From: a virus
DNA length: 49,214 nucleotides
Strand: one strand, 5' to 3'
IMG/VR virus record: IMGVR_UViG_3300038457_000040
Coordinates: 1-49,214 of that record
Part shown: one piece after another, positions 25,330 to 31,745 of the stretch
Layout of the letters: each line of letters begins with the position of its first letter
How positions within the stretch are numbered: the first letter of the stretch is position 1
The notes under the pieces: generated by a model
Told to the model about the DNA's origin: nothing
What the model saw: only the letters and a program-made list of their open reading frames with translations
Database searches by the model: none
Made by a program: the position numbers and the translations under genes

Positions 25330-26979
25330 CTACCCGTACGGCCCTCGGCTGTAGCGGGCGGCACTACCGGGAACCTCCCGGCCACCGGGGTCGAACCGAA
25401 CCGCCGTCCTCAGGCCCCTGGGATCGAGGGCGGCGCCTTCGTGCCACCGGGCGGCTTGGTTGAGGTCCACCGCCGAGTTGGCGCCCGTGATCAAAAATGC
25501 TTGGACCGTCGCGTCCCCGAGGTCGGTTGAGCGGTGCAGTCTCTTCCGGATTTCGGACTTCTCTTCCACCGAAACGCGCCCCTGGTGGGTGAGCGTGTAC
25601 CTAGGGGTGCATAGGTCACCCAGCAGCTCAGCGTCACGGGGCAGGCAGACCCGGCAGGTGGGGATCGTCACCTCGGGGTTATTGGGATCGGCGATGGGGC
25701 GCGGGTCCAAGAGTTCCCGCAGGTGCCACCAGCCCTCGCTGCGCTGATTGACGAAGCCGAAGCTCCCCGACTTGTCCCGGCGCACGCTGGCGGCCCCGGC
25801 ATTGAAGGCGATCACCTGGCAGCCCCCTTTGCGAACGAAGTCCACGACCGGGCCGCCGACTCCGACCGAGTCGATGATCGCCACCGCGTTCTGGTCGGGC
25901 AGCCCCTTGGTGGTCATGGCGGCCACGACCCAGCCGACGGTCTCCGTCGAGTCACTCGTGCGGGTGTACCGTCGCAGCTCCTCTACGATGTCGCCTCGCC
26001 TGATCGCTATGGCGGTCTTGTCCTCGCCGCCCCGGGCCACGTCCACCCCAAGCACCAGGCGGCCGGACGCGGGCTGGCCCGAGGTCTTCCACAGCTCCCA
26101 CCTCTCCATCGCGGCCTCAATCCAAGCGAGAGGGATGACCGAGTCCTCATCCTGGGTGGCGAACTCTCCCATGACGTAGTTCTGGTAGGTAGAGGAGAAC
26201 TCGCCCCACTGCAACCGTCTCTGGTCGGCCCAGGACCGGCTGATCGCTCCGGCCTCAACCGCCATCTCCAGGGTGATGTGCATCGGGTGCCAGTCCGACA
26301 GCCCCCTCTGCTGGGTGCAAATCTCATAGAATCGCCCGCTCGGCGTGGCCGGGGTGGAGGACGTCAGCGCAAATGCCTCGCCTGTACCCGAGAGCGTGCC
26401 CTCGACCGCGTCGAAGGTGCCGGCCGTGATGGCCTTGGCCTCATCCAGGATCAGAAAGACCGACGAGGCATGTATGCCCTCGATCAGGTGGGGATCATCC
26501 GTCGCGCCTGCGAATGCCTCGCCGTGGCGAAGCCTCAGAAGTCTCTGCTGCATCTCCTCGCCCGCTACGAACGGCTCCCGGCCGATCACGTCCCAACGGA
26601 TCCGGCGTGACCACAGCCTGATCTCGGGCCAGAGGGCCTTCTCCAGGTGGAACCAAGCGCCTGCCGTGGTCAGGCACTTCCAATCGATCCCGGCCTGATC
26701 TCGGGTCAGGGCGAACCAGAGCACCAAAATGGCGTTCGTCGCCGTCTTCCCCGCCCCTCGGGGTGCCCTCACGGCGACCCTCGCATAACTCACGAGGTCG
26801 CTCATCGCCTTGGCCTGGTAGTCGCTGAGCTCGGTCTGCTTCCCATCCACCACCGGCCAACTGATGCACTCCCGGGCGAACAGGACGGGGTCGTTGTGCC
26901 ACCGGGTCAGGTTCGACCGGGGCACCAGCAGCTGTGAAGCCGCCTGCGCCGCCTCCAGCGCCCCGCCGTACTCGCTCAT
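25330..26979 (-). CDS. terL: Terminase large subunit
   Basis: The product has 549 residues. The ATPase half has Walker A 'RAPRGAGKT' at residues 71-79 and Walker B 'VFLILDEAKA' near 172-181. The nuclease half has 'GVDVARGGEDKTAIAIR' near 310, 'VAIIDSVGVGG' and a late Asp in 'TDLGDATVQAF', as expected for the RNase H-like fold. It packages DNA into the prohead through the portal and cuts concatemers. The start is ATG 26979. Confidence 0.93.
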   Translation of the reverse strand: MSEYGGALEAAQAASQLLVPRSNLTRWHNDPVLFARECISWPVVDGKQTELSDYQAKAMSDLVSYARVAVRAPRGAGKTATNAILVLWFALTRDQAGIDWKCLTTAGAWFHLEKALWPEIRLWSRRIRWDVIGREPFVAGEEMQQRLLRLRHGEAFAGATDDPHLIEGIHASSVFLILDEAKAITAGTFDAVEGTLSGTGEAFALTSSTPATPSGRFYEICTQQRGLSDWHPMHITLEMAVEAGAISRSWADQRRLQWGEFSSTYQNYVMGEFATQDEDSVIPLAWIEAAMERWELWKTSGQPASGRLVLGVDVARGGEDKTAIAIRRGDIVEELRRYTRTSDSTETVGWVVAAMTTKGLPDQNAVAIIDSVGVGGPVVDFVRKGGCQVIAFNAGAASVRRDKSGSFGFVNQRSEGWWHLRELLDPRPIADPNNPEVTIPTCRVCLPRDAELLGDLCTPRYTLTHQGRVSVEEKSEIRKRLHRSTDLGDATVQAFLITGANSAVDLNQAARWHEGAALDPRGLRTAVRFDPGGREVPGSAARYSRGPYG

Positions 26980-27029
26980 AGCCAGATCATCGCACGACGC
27001 CCTACGCGAAGGGGCCGAAATTGGACTAC

Positions 27030-27278
27030 CTAAAAATGAGAATCATGGGGGAGAGAGGTGCCCCACCCCTCGGCCAGCTCCAGGAAAGTGGGCGGCTGCG
27101 GCGTCATCTCGGCCCGACCATCCGCGCCCGGGTGAGCTGGCCCGGGTGCCAGGTTGAGCGCCCAGTGCCACTCCCAGAGCGAGTCAAGGTCCGCCCGAGA
27201 TCGCAGCTGCTGATAAGACTTCTTATCACTAGCTGGTTTGATCTCACTTGCCACGCTTGGCAGCCTTGGATGTTGCAA
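27030..27278 (-). CDS. Possible small protein between the terminase genes
   Basis: An 82-codon frame from TTG 27278 overlaps the end of the gene upstream by 35 bp. It has a Trp/Pro-rich character ('LWEWHWALNLAPGPAHPG', 'PPTFLELAEGWG'). Small genes of this sort occur between terminase subunit genes, and the gap is otherwise unexplained. An internal 18-bp palindrome at 27211-27228 could be the true signal here. I hold it as possible, not established. Confidence 0.35.
   Translation of the reverse strand: MQHPRLPSVASEIKPASDKKSYQQLRSRADLDSLWEWHWALNLAPGPAHPGADGRAEMTPQPPTFLELAEGWGTSLPHDSHF
27211..27228. promoter_or_regulatory. Palindromic site TGATAAGA-CT-TCTTATCA
   Basis: Two perfect 8-bp arms surround a two-base centre. 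The AT-rich site stands out in GC-rich DNA. It lies just past the end of the putative small terminase gene and may be an operator or a protein-binding site for packaging. No matching copy was noticed elsewhere. Confidence 0.45.
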
Positions 27279-27930
27279 TAAGCACCTGTGGGGCGGCCAG
27301 TACGCCTAGTTGCCTACCTGCTGACTCTAGGAGTTGGTCTCGCTGCGCTGGTGTCAGCCAATCCACCACCAGGGCTAGTCGCATGGCATGGGCTGCCATC
27401 TCGCCTAGTCGTTCCATCTCGCGCTGCTGGCGTTCCCTCAGACCTAGTTTGATGGCGATATGGCACCTGGCCAGTAGTCGGTCGCGCTCCTCGTTGTAGA
27501 GGGTCAGCATTACCGATGGACGCGCCTCTATGGTCGTGTCTAGCCAATCGCCGTACTCGCCACCGCCTACCCTCTGGGTGCTGCTGGCGGCGACCAGGTG
27601 CGCCTCTGGGTCCGTTTCCAGTAGGCATTCCTGATAGTGGCGCACCGTCCAGTAGGTCCGCGTCACTTCCTCGCTGAGAGCGACTCCGGCGTCGATGTTG
27701 GCGTCCAGGGGGATCTTCCAGGCTGCCATAAGCTGGCGAGCTCGAACTGTCTGGACGTTTACCTCGGCGGCCCGCTTCACTGTGGGTAAGTTCGCCCCGT
27801 GCTTGGCGCATACCTTGCCGCCTCTGATCGCGAAGTGCGGTTTGACTGTGTGGCCGCGCCGCGAGGTCACCGTGCAGATCCGATCGGGCGAGATCGTGCC
27901 GGCCGCCAATCGTTCAGCGACGGTTGTCAT
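27244..27930 (-). CDS. Putative small terminase subunit
   Basis: The product has 228 residues from ATG 27930; ATG 27939 and GTG 27948 are alternatives. An N-terminal Cys/His segment ('RICTVTSRRGHTVKPHFAIRGG' then 'VCAKHGANLPTVKRAAE') recalls a small zinc-binding region seen in actinophage proteins near terminase genes. Helices and coiled coils follow ('RDRLLARCHIAIKLGLRERQQREMERLGEM'). Location as first gene of the late arm, just before terL, suggests TerS. No classical HTH was seen, so the call is positional. A CATAAT box ends seven bases before ATG 27930. Confidence 0.5.
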   Translation of the reverse strand: MTTVAERLAAGTISPDRICTVTSRRGHTVKPHFAIRGGKVCAKHGANLPTVKRAAEVNVQTVRARQLMAAWKIPLDANIDAGVALSEEVTRTYWTVRHYQECLLETDPEAHLVAASSTQRVGGGEYGDWLDTTIEARPSVMLTLYNEERDRLLARCHIAIKLGLRERQQREMERLGEMAAHAMRLALVVDWLTPAQRDQLLESAGRQLGVLAAPQVLIATSKAAKRGK

Positions 27931-28404
27931 GTCCGCCATTATGCCCACTAGCCGCTTATGGTGGTTGCATCGGGGTTTGGGGTGGCCGCTGATCTGAGAT
28001 CAGTCAGTCTCGCTGCTGATCTCAGTCTCTCGGCGGACCAAGTCCCAGTCACCCTCGAGCTGGTCGTCGCTCAGGTGACGTCTCGGCGACTCTGAGCGGT
28101 CCCAGTGGTAACTCTGCCCGCTCTAGCGGCGATGCCTCCAGGGACGTGCTGGCGGGGAGGAAGCCGACTCGGGCGGTTGACTTCGGGTGAGGCCAGCTGA
28201 CATTGGGCGGTCGGCTCGGTGTCGATGCTCGCTGGGGCGAGATCGACAGGAAGGGAGAGAGAGAAGTCCCCCGGAAGAGAGAGAAAGCTGAGTTGAGTTT
28301 CAGATCGCACTCGAATCCACAGCCGATTCATCGGTCTTCGTTGGTATCTGCGGTTAGCCCTTTCGTAGCCTTGTCACCCATTCCCGCTTTGCGGTCGAGT
28401 GGGG
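27931..28404. other. Intergenic regulatory region with operator-like palindromes
   Basis: About 470 bp has no convincing gene. CTGATCTGAGATCAG at 27989-28003 is a perfect palindrome with 7-bp arms, and CTGATCTCAG at 28016-28025 is a shorter related site; both contain CTGA and TCAG half sites. A TTGACT near 28168 has a weak -10. This lies at the divergence of the two arms and is a good place for control of late transcription. Confidence 0.5.
28247..28290 (+). repeat. Purine-rich direct repeat
   Basis: Two similar purine tracts, AGGAAGGGAGAGAGAGAAG and CGGAAGAGAGAGAAAG, flank TCCCCC. The strand bias is strong compared with the rest of the region. It sits upstream of the putative small terminase gene, so it may be part of a cos/pac or replication site, but I see no direct proof. 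Confidence 0.35.
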
Positions 28405-28734
28405 CTATCGAAGGTGGATCGCCTGGGGAACGCCTACCGTGTTCTCTGGATCTCGGAATGGGCTGGTGGTGAACTCAGCCTTTGGATCTGGTCCGCGTTC
28501 CATCGGTGGTGTTGAGTTCCGGTTGGTTACGGTTCTCTGGCGGCGCAGCCTTCCCCTGTGGCTGCCTTTGCCGCTCGCCCGACTGGGCGGCTCGGGTATC
28601 CGGTGCGCTTCGCACCGTAGTTCACCCTGGGCGATCTGAGTCGCGGGTGAGTGGCACTCTGAGCACTTCACGCCAAGTACGGCTGGGGAGGGCCCGCCAT
28701 TGTGGATCACGCCTCCCACGATCGGCACGCTCAT
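28405..28734 (-). CDS. Possible zinc-ribbon protein
   Basis: A 109-codon frame from ATG 28734, about ten bases after GGAG. It contains 'CSECHSPATQIAQGELRCEAH', a plausible C-x2-C ... C-x2-H metal site, followed by a basic, Pro/Arg-rich tail that looks disordered. It is one of few frames in the region with a meaningful motif. Coding is possible but not secure. Confidence 0.4.
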   Translation of the reverse strand: MSVPIVGGVIHNGGPSPAVLGVKCSECHSPATQIAQGELRCEAHRIPEPPSRASGKGSHRGRLRRQRTVTNRNSTPPMERGPDPKAEFTTSPFRDPENTVGVPQAIHLR

Positions 28735-28758
28735 TTAGGCGCGCTCCGATCTCGGGGT

Positions 28759-28795
28759 TTGATCTTGGGTGGGGCGTCTGCTATGGTGTGTCATG
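28759..28795 (+). promoter_or_regulatory. Plus-strand promoter, antisense to the lipoprotein gene
   Basis: TTGATC (28759-28764) and TATGGT (28782-28787) are spaced by 17 bp. An ATG lies five bases after the -10 box at 28793, the same layout as other leaderless starts in this genome. The transcript would run into the 12-bp hairpin at 28817-28862 and then antisense to the end of the lipoprotein gene. It may be a short antisense RNA or an unproven 58-codon reading. Confidence 0.45.
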
Positions 28796-28816
28796 TTCGT
28801 GGCTGGACAAAATGGT

Positions 28817-28862
28817 AGCGCCCCCGGGCCGGGAAAGCAAATCCCGATCCCCCGGGGGCGCT
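28817..28862 (-). terminator. Strong terminator hairpin of the lipoprotein gene
   Basis: Arms AGCGCCCCCGGG and CCCGGGGGCGCT are a perfect 12-bp match; inside them CGGGA and TCCCG form a second short stem. On the minus strand it follows the lipoprotein stop at 28870 by seven bases, with ATTTTG a few bases beyond. It isolates the lipoprotein gene from the late arm. Confidence 0.7.
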
Positions 28863-28869
28863 CCGCTGT

Positions 28870-29235
28870 TCAGCCGATCGGGGCGAACTCCTCGTTCCAG
28901 CGGGCCTGGTTGCCCTCTGACGTCTCAACCGTGTTCGTCACCGTCCCGACTCCGGCCGTCCCGTCGTAGACGAAGCACTTGAACGTGGCTCCTGGCTTCC
29001 AGTCGGAAGGCATGTTGCACACGACCGAGGTCACGGTCCCTACGTTCTTGCCGTTGAGCCAATTCTTCGTCTGACGCTGCACCGCGCTCTGGGACGGGCC
29101 TGCGCTTGGAGCCGGTGCAGATCCTCCACATCCCGCAATCGCTCCTGTGACCGCCACCAGTCCTGCCAAGGCTGGGATCGCCATTCTTGCGCTCATGGCC
29201 GGCCGTCCGCGATGCTGCCCGCGTGATAATGGCAT
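28870..29235 (-). CDS. Secreted lipoprotein, DUF4333-like (probable moron)
   Basis: The product has 121 residues from ATG 29235, seven bases after GAGGAG; ATG 29196 is an alternative. The signal region has a basic head, a hydrophobic core ('MAIPALAGLVAVTGAI') and a lipobox ending 'AIAGC'. The mature part has two spaced Cys ('VVCNMPSDWKPGATFKCFVYD'), resembling DUF4333, a domain common in actinobacterial lipoproteins. It should be anchored on the outer face of the host membrane. It has its own consensus promoter and terminator, the layout of a moron gene; superinfection exclusion or host-surface change is a reasonable guess, not shown. Confidence 0.75.
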   Translation of the reverse strand: MPLSRGQHRGRPAMSARMAIPALAGLVAVTGAIAGCGGSAPAPSAGPSQSAVQRQTKNWLNGKNVGTVTSVVCNMPSDWKPGATFKCFVYDGTAGVGTVTNTVETSEGNQARWNEEFAPIG

Positions 29236-29274
29236 CTCGCATCTCCTCGGTACCGTTTCCGTATTACGCCGCGT

Positions 29275-29304
29275 ACCATAGCATGTTGCCACTTGCATTG
29301 TCAA
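29275..29304 (-). promoter_or_regulatory. Consensus promoter of the lipoprotein gene
   Basis: On the minus strand TTGACA (29304-29299) and TATGGT (29280-29275) are spaced by 18 bp. The expected start lies ~33 bases before ATG 29235. Its -35 box directly abuts the -35 box of the opposite early promoter (29293-29298), so polymerase could hardly occupy both at once. Confidence 0.75.
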
Positions 29305-29321
29305 CGGGTAATGTGCATAAT
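29293..29321 (+). promoter_or_regulatory. Early-arm promoter, leaderless start
   Basis: TTGCAT (29293-29298) and CATAAT (29316-29321) are spaced by 17 bp. ATG 29328 begins seven bases after the -10 box, so the mRNA should start at or next to the codon. This is the best candidate for the main early promoter. It overlaps the promoter of the lipoprotein gene. Confidence 0.7.
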
Positions 29322-29327
29322 AGCTTT

Positions 29328-29390
29328 ATGGCTACCGTATGGGTTGAGGATCGGAGCGAGCCGGTAGAGCTGAATTTGGAGGGATTGTAG
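29328..29390 (+). CDS. 20-residue leaderless leader peptide
   Basis: The reading MATVWVEDRSEPVELNLEGL starts at the predicted transcript start and has no ribosome-binding site. Its last codons contain GGAGGG, the ribosome-binding site of the next gene, and its TAG overlaps that gene's GTG (TAGTG). This suggests that translating the leader opens or couples the next start. No family is recognised. Confidence 0.55.
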   Translation: MATVWVEDRSEPVELNLEGL

Positions 29391-29626
29391 TGACCGACCA
29401 AAACGTCAACGTCACGGTCAAGCGGGAGGGCTGCTGTAGCGGCTGCTGGGGCGCCGTCCTGCTGGGCTTCGTCATCGCCCTGCCCGTCTACGCATGGGAG
29501 AACGCCAACGTGTTCGGCAGGATAGGAATTATCTTCGGCGGTCTGATCGTGCTATCGCTTGGGATCTGGTGGGTCGTCTGGATCAGCAAGAAGAACAACG
29601 CCAAGGCTAAGGAGGGGGCGGCATGA
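29390..29626 (+). CDS. Two-span membrane protein
   Basis: The product has 78 residues from GTG 29390 after GGAGGG. A Cys-rich head ('CCSGCW') leads into a hydrophobic span at ~22-36. A second follows near ~43-66 ('IGIIFGGLIVLSLGIWWVVWI'), with a basic tail. As the first full early gene it may act on the host membrane early in infection. No family is recognised. Confidence 0.65.
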   Translation: MTDQNVNVTVKREGCCSGCWGAVLLGFVIALPVYAWENANVFGRIGIIFGGLIVLSLGIWWVVWISKKNNAKAKEGAA

Positions 29627-29913
29627 GTACCTGCGCACGTAGAATCGTCGGCGGCGTCTGCGGCCACCTGGAGGACGAGCACGCTACCTATTGCCTCCAC
29701 CCCGAGGCATCGGAGCGGTGCTCGGAATGTGGCCGCGGCTACACGCGCTACCCCTGCACCTGCAATGGGTTCAGAAGCCGGGATCAGCAAGAGGCATGGG
29801 ATGCGCTGGGGCTGGCCCTGGAGGCCCACCGTGGCGAGGTGCTGGCCGGCAGACCGAATAGCGCCCCGGGGCTGGTCGAGATCGCCAAGCGCATATTGGA
29901 GGTGAACCCATGA
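29623..29913 (+). CDS. Cys/His-rich small protein, paralogue of 39561-39836
   Basis: The product has 96 residues. It has 'CSECGRGYTRYPCTC' and an earlier Cys/His group ('CGHLEDEHATYC'). The later part ('GFRSRDQQEAWDALG' and 'LVEIAKRILEVNP') is close to the protein at 39561-39836 ('GYRTQEQQEAWERVA', 'LAGMLRRLLELYP'). The two genes are ~10 kb apart and look like an old duplication. The role is unknown; metal binding is likely. Confidence 0.6.
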   Translation: MSTCARRIVGGVCGHLEDEHATYCLHPEASERCSECGRGYTRYPCTCNGFRSRDQQEAWDALGLALEAHRGEVLAGRPNSAPGLVEIAKRILEVNP

Positions 29914-30131
29914 CCAAGCCCGGGCAGCACTACATCATGGCTGCGTTGGTGTGCCTTTTCTGCCATCGGCCCAGCGACCCGACAGTCCCCTTCGCCTTCC
30001 TCGGCCCGGATGGGGTCATCGTAGGCAAGCTCTGCGCTGACTGCTGGGAGGGGATCTTGGACTCGGAGGCTACCGGAATGTTGCGCGACGCAGACGCAGC
30101 CATCCGAAAGATTCTGGAGGCACGCAAATGA
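29910..30131 (+). CDS. Small zinc-ribbon protein
   Basis: The product has 73 residues. Two Cys pairs ('CLFCHRPSD' and 'LCADCWEG') suggest a four-Cys zinc ribbon, followed by a C-terminal helix. It overlaps both neighbours by four bases. No family name can be given. Confidence 0.6.
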   Translation: MTKPGQHYIMAALVCLFCHRPSDPTVPFAFLGPDGVIVGKLCADCWEGILDSEATGMLRDADAAIRKILEARK

Positions 30132-30424
30132 CCAAGCCCGGACCCAAGCGCGGCCCTGTCAAAGGACGCGGAACTCCGATCCTGGCCGCGGTTCAAGGGG
30201 ACCACCTCACCGGCAAGCGGGTTCGCGCCTACCCGGAGGGAATCCAGCTATGCCCGTGGTGCGGAACTGGGCTGGCTCTGGAACTTCGGCTCTGCCCTGG
30301 ATGCGGGGTTCACTTCCAGCCGGTCAGGGGAACGAAGCAGTACTGCACGGACCAGTGCCGAGAGCGGGCCCGGTCGGATCGGCTGCAGGCCCAGGGATTT
30401 ACTTGGAGGAAGCCGCATGCCTGA
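30128..30424 (+). CDS. Double zinc-ribbon protein
   Basis: The product has 98 residues. A Pro/Lys/Gly-rich head is followed by 'CPWCGTGLALELRLCPGCG' and then 'KQYCTDQCRERAR', the last resembling the FCS/CGNR-type finger found in DNA-binding proteins. A nucleic-acid role is possible. The start overlaps the gene upstream (ATGA). Confidence 0.6.
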   Translation: MTKPGPKRGPVKGRGTPILAAVQGDHLTGKRVRAYPEGIQLCPWCGTGLALELRLCPGCGVHFQPVRGTKQYCTDQCRERARSDRLQAQGFTWRKPHA

Positions 30425-30602
30425 GCCCAAGGAATGCCGCTGCCTCTGCCTCGACCGCCATCCCGGAGTGACCTGCGCCGAGAAGGCGCAGCCCGGGCGG
30501 TACGGCGGCTTCCAGGATCCGGCCGGCGCCCTCTACTTCGCCAAGCTGTGCCAGAATTGCGCCGACTGGTGGAAGGATCGCAACCTGGCGGGGAAGCGGT
30601 AG
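30417..30602 (+). CDS. Small Cys-rich protein
   Basis: The product has 61 residues. It contains 'CRCLCLDRHPGVTCAEK' and 'LCQNCADWW', a likely metal site. It overlaps the upstream gene by eight bases. It ends the first early gene group; a 127-bp gap with a CCGGCC/GGCCGG hairpin (30615-30637) follows. Confidence 0.55.
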   Translation: MPEPKECRCLCLDRHPGVTCAEKAQPGRYGGFQDPAGALYFAKLCQNCADWWKDRNLAGKR

Positions 30603-30715
30603 AATCGCACCCTCCCGGCCCGCTGATGCTAGGCCGGAATGGGCTGGGGCTATCCTGGTCGGCGCTCTCGCAGGCGGCGCTTCGGTTGAGTAGCCTGCTC
30701 CCCCTCCCGGTGGCG

Positions 30716-30730
30716 TATAGTGCAGCCCCA
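30716..30730 (+). promoter_or_regulatory. -10 box before the HTH gene, leaderless start
   Basis: TATAGT at 30716-30721 is followed by eight bases and then ATG 30730, with no ribosome-binding site. A TTGAGT lies upstream, but at 24 bp it is too far for a normal -35 box. The layout fits a leaderless mRNA; the weak -35 may mean that an activator is needed. Confidence 0.5.
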
Positions 30731-30912
30731 TGAGGACTTCTGGCGCAGTAGCGCGTGAACTGGGGATGAGTAGGCGGATGGTGACCCGGCTTTGCTCCAA
30801 TGGCAAGCTGAGGGCGATCTACGTGGGCGACCGCTGGCTGGTCTTGGATGAGGATTTGGACCGTTTCAAGGCCGCGAGAGCACAAGTTACGGATTTGGAA
30901 CGTAAGGCTTGA
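30730..30912 (+). CDS. Excisionase/MerR-like HTH DNA-binding protein
   Basis: The product has 60 residues. 'SGAVARELGMSRRMVTRLCSNGKLRAIYVGDRWLVLDEDLDRF' type sequence matches the helix-turn-helix-wing of small excisionase-family (HTH_17) proteins. No integrase was found, so it more probably acts as a transcription regulator than as an excisionase. It is transcribed alone from a leaderless start, and the next promoter begins inside its stop codon. Confidence 0.75.
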   Translation: MRTSGAVARELGMSRRMVTRLCSNGKLRAIYVGDRWLVLDEDLDRFKAARAQVTDLERKA

Positions 30913-30937
30913 CTTAGTTCCCCATGAGGAATAAGGT
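30909..30937 (+). promoter_or_regulatory. Promoter of the second early group
   Basis: TTGACT (30909-30914) and TAAGGT (30932-30937) are spaced by 17 bp. ATG 30944 follows the -10 box after six bases, so the mRNA is predicted to be leaderless. The -35 box overlaps the TGA of the HTH gene. Confidence 0.65.
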
Positions 30938-30943
30938 AGCGCC

Positions 30944-30973
30944 ATGAGAAACAGCACAACGGCGAACGACTGA
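30944..30973 (+). CDS. 9-residue leaderless leader peptide
   Basis: The reading MRNSTTAND begins at the predicted transcript start. Its TGA overlaps the ATG of the next gene (TGATG), which has no ribosome-binding site of its own. Translation of the next gene therefore likely depends on this mini-cistron. It repeats the layout seen at 29328-29390. Confidence 0.5.
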   Translation: MRNSTTAND

Positions 30974-31536
30974 TGGCCGTGCAATACACGGGTTGGCACT
31001 TCACGGAGACCCGAACCACGGGCCGGAACGGCTGGCCGCTCAAGCCCGTCGAGGAGCTACCCGGCGGCACGAAGTTAGAGTTGTGCGCGGTCGGCCTCCA
31101 TGCTTGCAAATCACCACTGGCTGCGCTCGCCTACACCCCCGGCCCCTGGGTGAGCCGGGTCCGGCTGGAAGGCGACGTGCTCACCGACGAAAGCAAGGCC
31201 TGCGCCACGCGCCGGGTCCGGCTGGCGGGTCCGGTGGATGTGAGCCGGGAGTTGCGGCTGTTCGCGGCGGACTGTGCCGAGCGGGTGCTGCCCGCCTTCG
31301 CGAGGGCCGTGCCTGGCGACCCGAGGCCGCGTAATGCGATAGGGGTCGCGCGACAGTTTGCCAACGGGAAGGCCACGAAGCAGGAGTTGGCCGCTGCCTG
31401 GGACCCTGCCTGGGCCGCTGCCTGGGCCGCTGCCGGGGACGCTGCCGGGGACGCTGCCAGGGACGCTGAGAAAAAGTGGCAGGACCGGGCGCTGACCCGG
31501 CGGCTTAGGGCCGCGCTGAAGGAGGAGACACGCTGA
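30973..31536 (+). CDS. DUF7666-like phage protein
   Basis: The product has 187 residues. The part up to ~110 has the pattern of a common phage family: 'MAVQYTGWHFTETRTTGRNG', then 'LCAVGLHACKSPLAALAYTPG' and a Cys/Arg strand. A tail of Ala/Trp/Asp repeats ('AAWAAAGDAAGDAA') comes before a basic helix. Such repeat tails vary in copy number between phages. The biochemical role is unknown. Confidence 0.6.
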   Translation: MAVQYTGWHFTETRTTGRNGWPLKPVEELPGGTKLELCAVGLHACKSPLAALAYTPGPWVSRVRLEGDVLTDESKACATRRVRLAGPVDVSRELRLFAADCAERVLPAFARAVPGDPRPRNAIGVARQFANGKATKQELAAAWDPAWAAAWAAAGDAAGDAARDAEKKWQDRALTRRLRAALKEETR

Positions 31537-31745
31537 TGGCCGCTGGAGGGCTCTACGCCTACCGCGAGGCGCTGAAGCTACGCGAGAAGGACCCGGGATT
31601 TTCTGCTCTGATTTTCTGTGCGATGCTCAAGGCGGATTCCGACAATACGGAGCGGCTGACGGAGGCGTTCCCCCAACTGCGGCAGGAGCTGACGACGCGC
31701 TACTGGGCGCCCGGGGGGCTGCTCCCCGAAGAGGTGACCGAATGA
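31536..31745 (+). CDS. Hypothetical protein
   Basis: The product has 69 residues, helical ('AYREALKLREKDPGFSALIF', 'ERLTEAFPQLRQELTTRY'). Its ATG overlaps the stop upstream (TGATG). The pattern resembles small phage proteins found beside DUF7666-type genes. No function is known. Confidence 0.55.
   Translation: MAAGGLYAYREALKLREKDPGFSALIFCAMLKADSDNTERLTEAFPQLRQELTTRYWAPGGLLPEEVTE

Noticed and set aside
28071-28472. Short frames on both strands in the control region
   Set aside because: No motifs, poor starts and strand conflict with the palindromes and purine tract; treated as non-coding.
28793-28969. 58-codon leaderless gene antisense to the lipoprotein
   Set aside because: It runs through a strong hairpin and across the lipoprotein 3' end and has no recognisable protein features; only the promoter was kept.
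30730-30912. Excisionase as evidence of a temperate prophage
   Set aside because: No integrase, attachment site or repressor was found, and this small HTH family often serves as a regulator. Lifestyle is left open.
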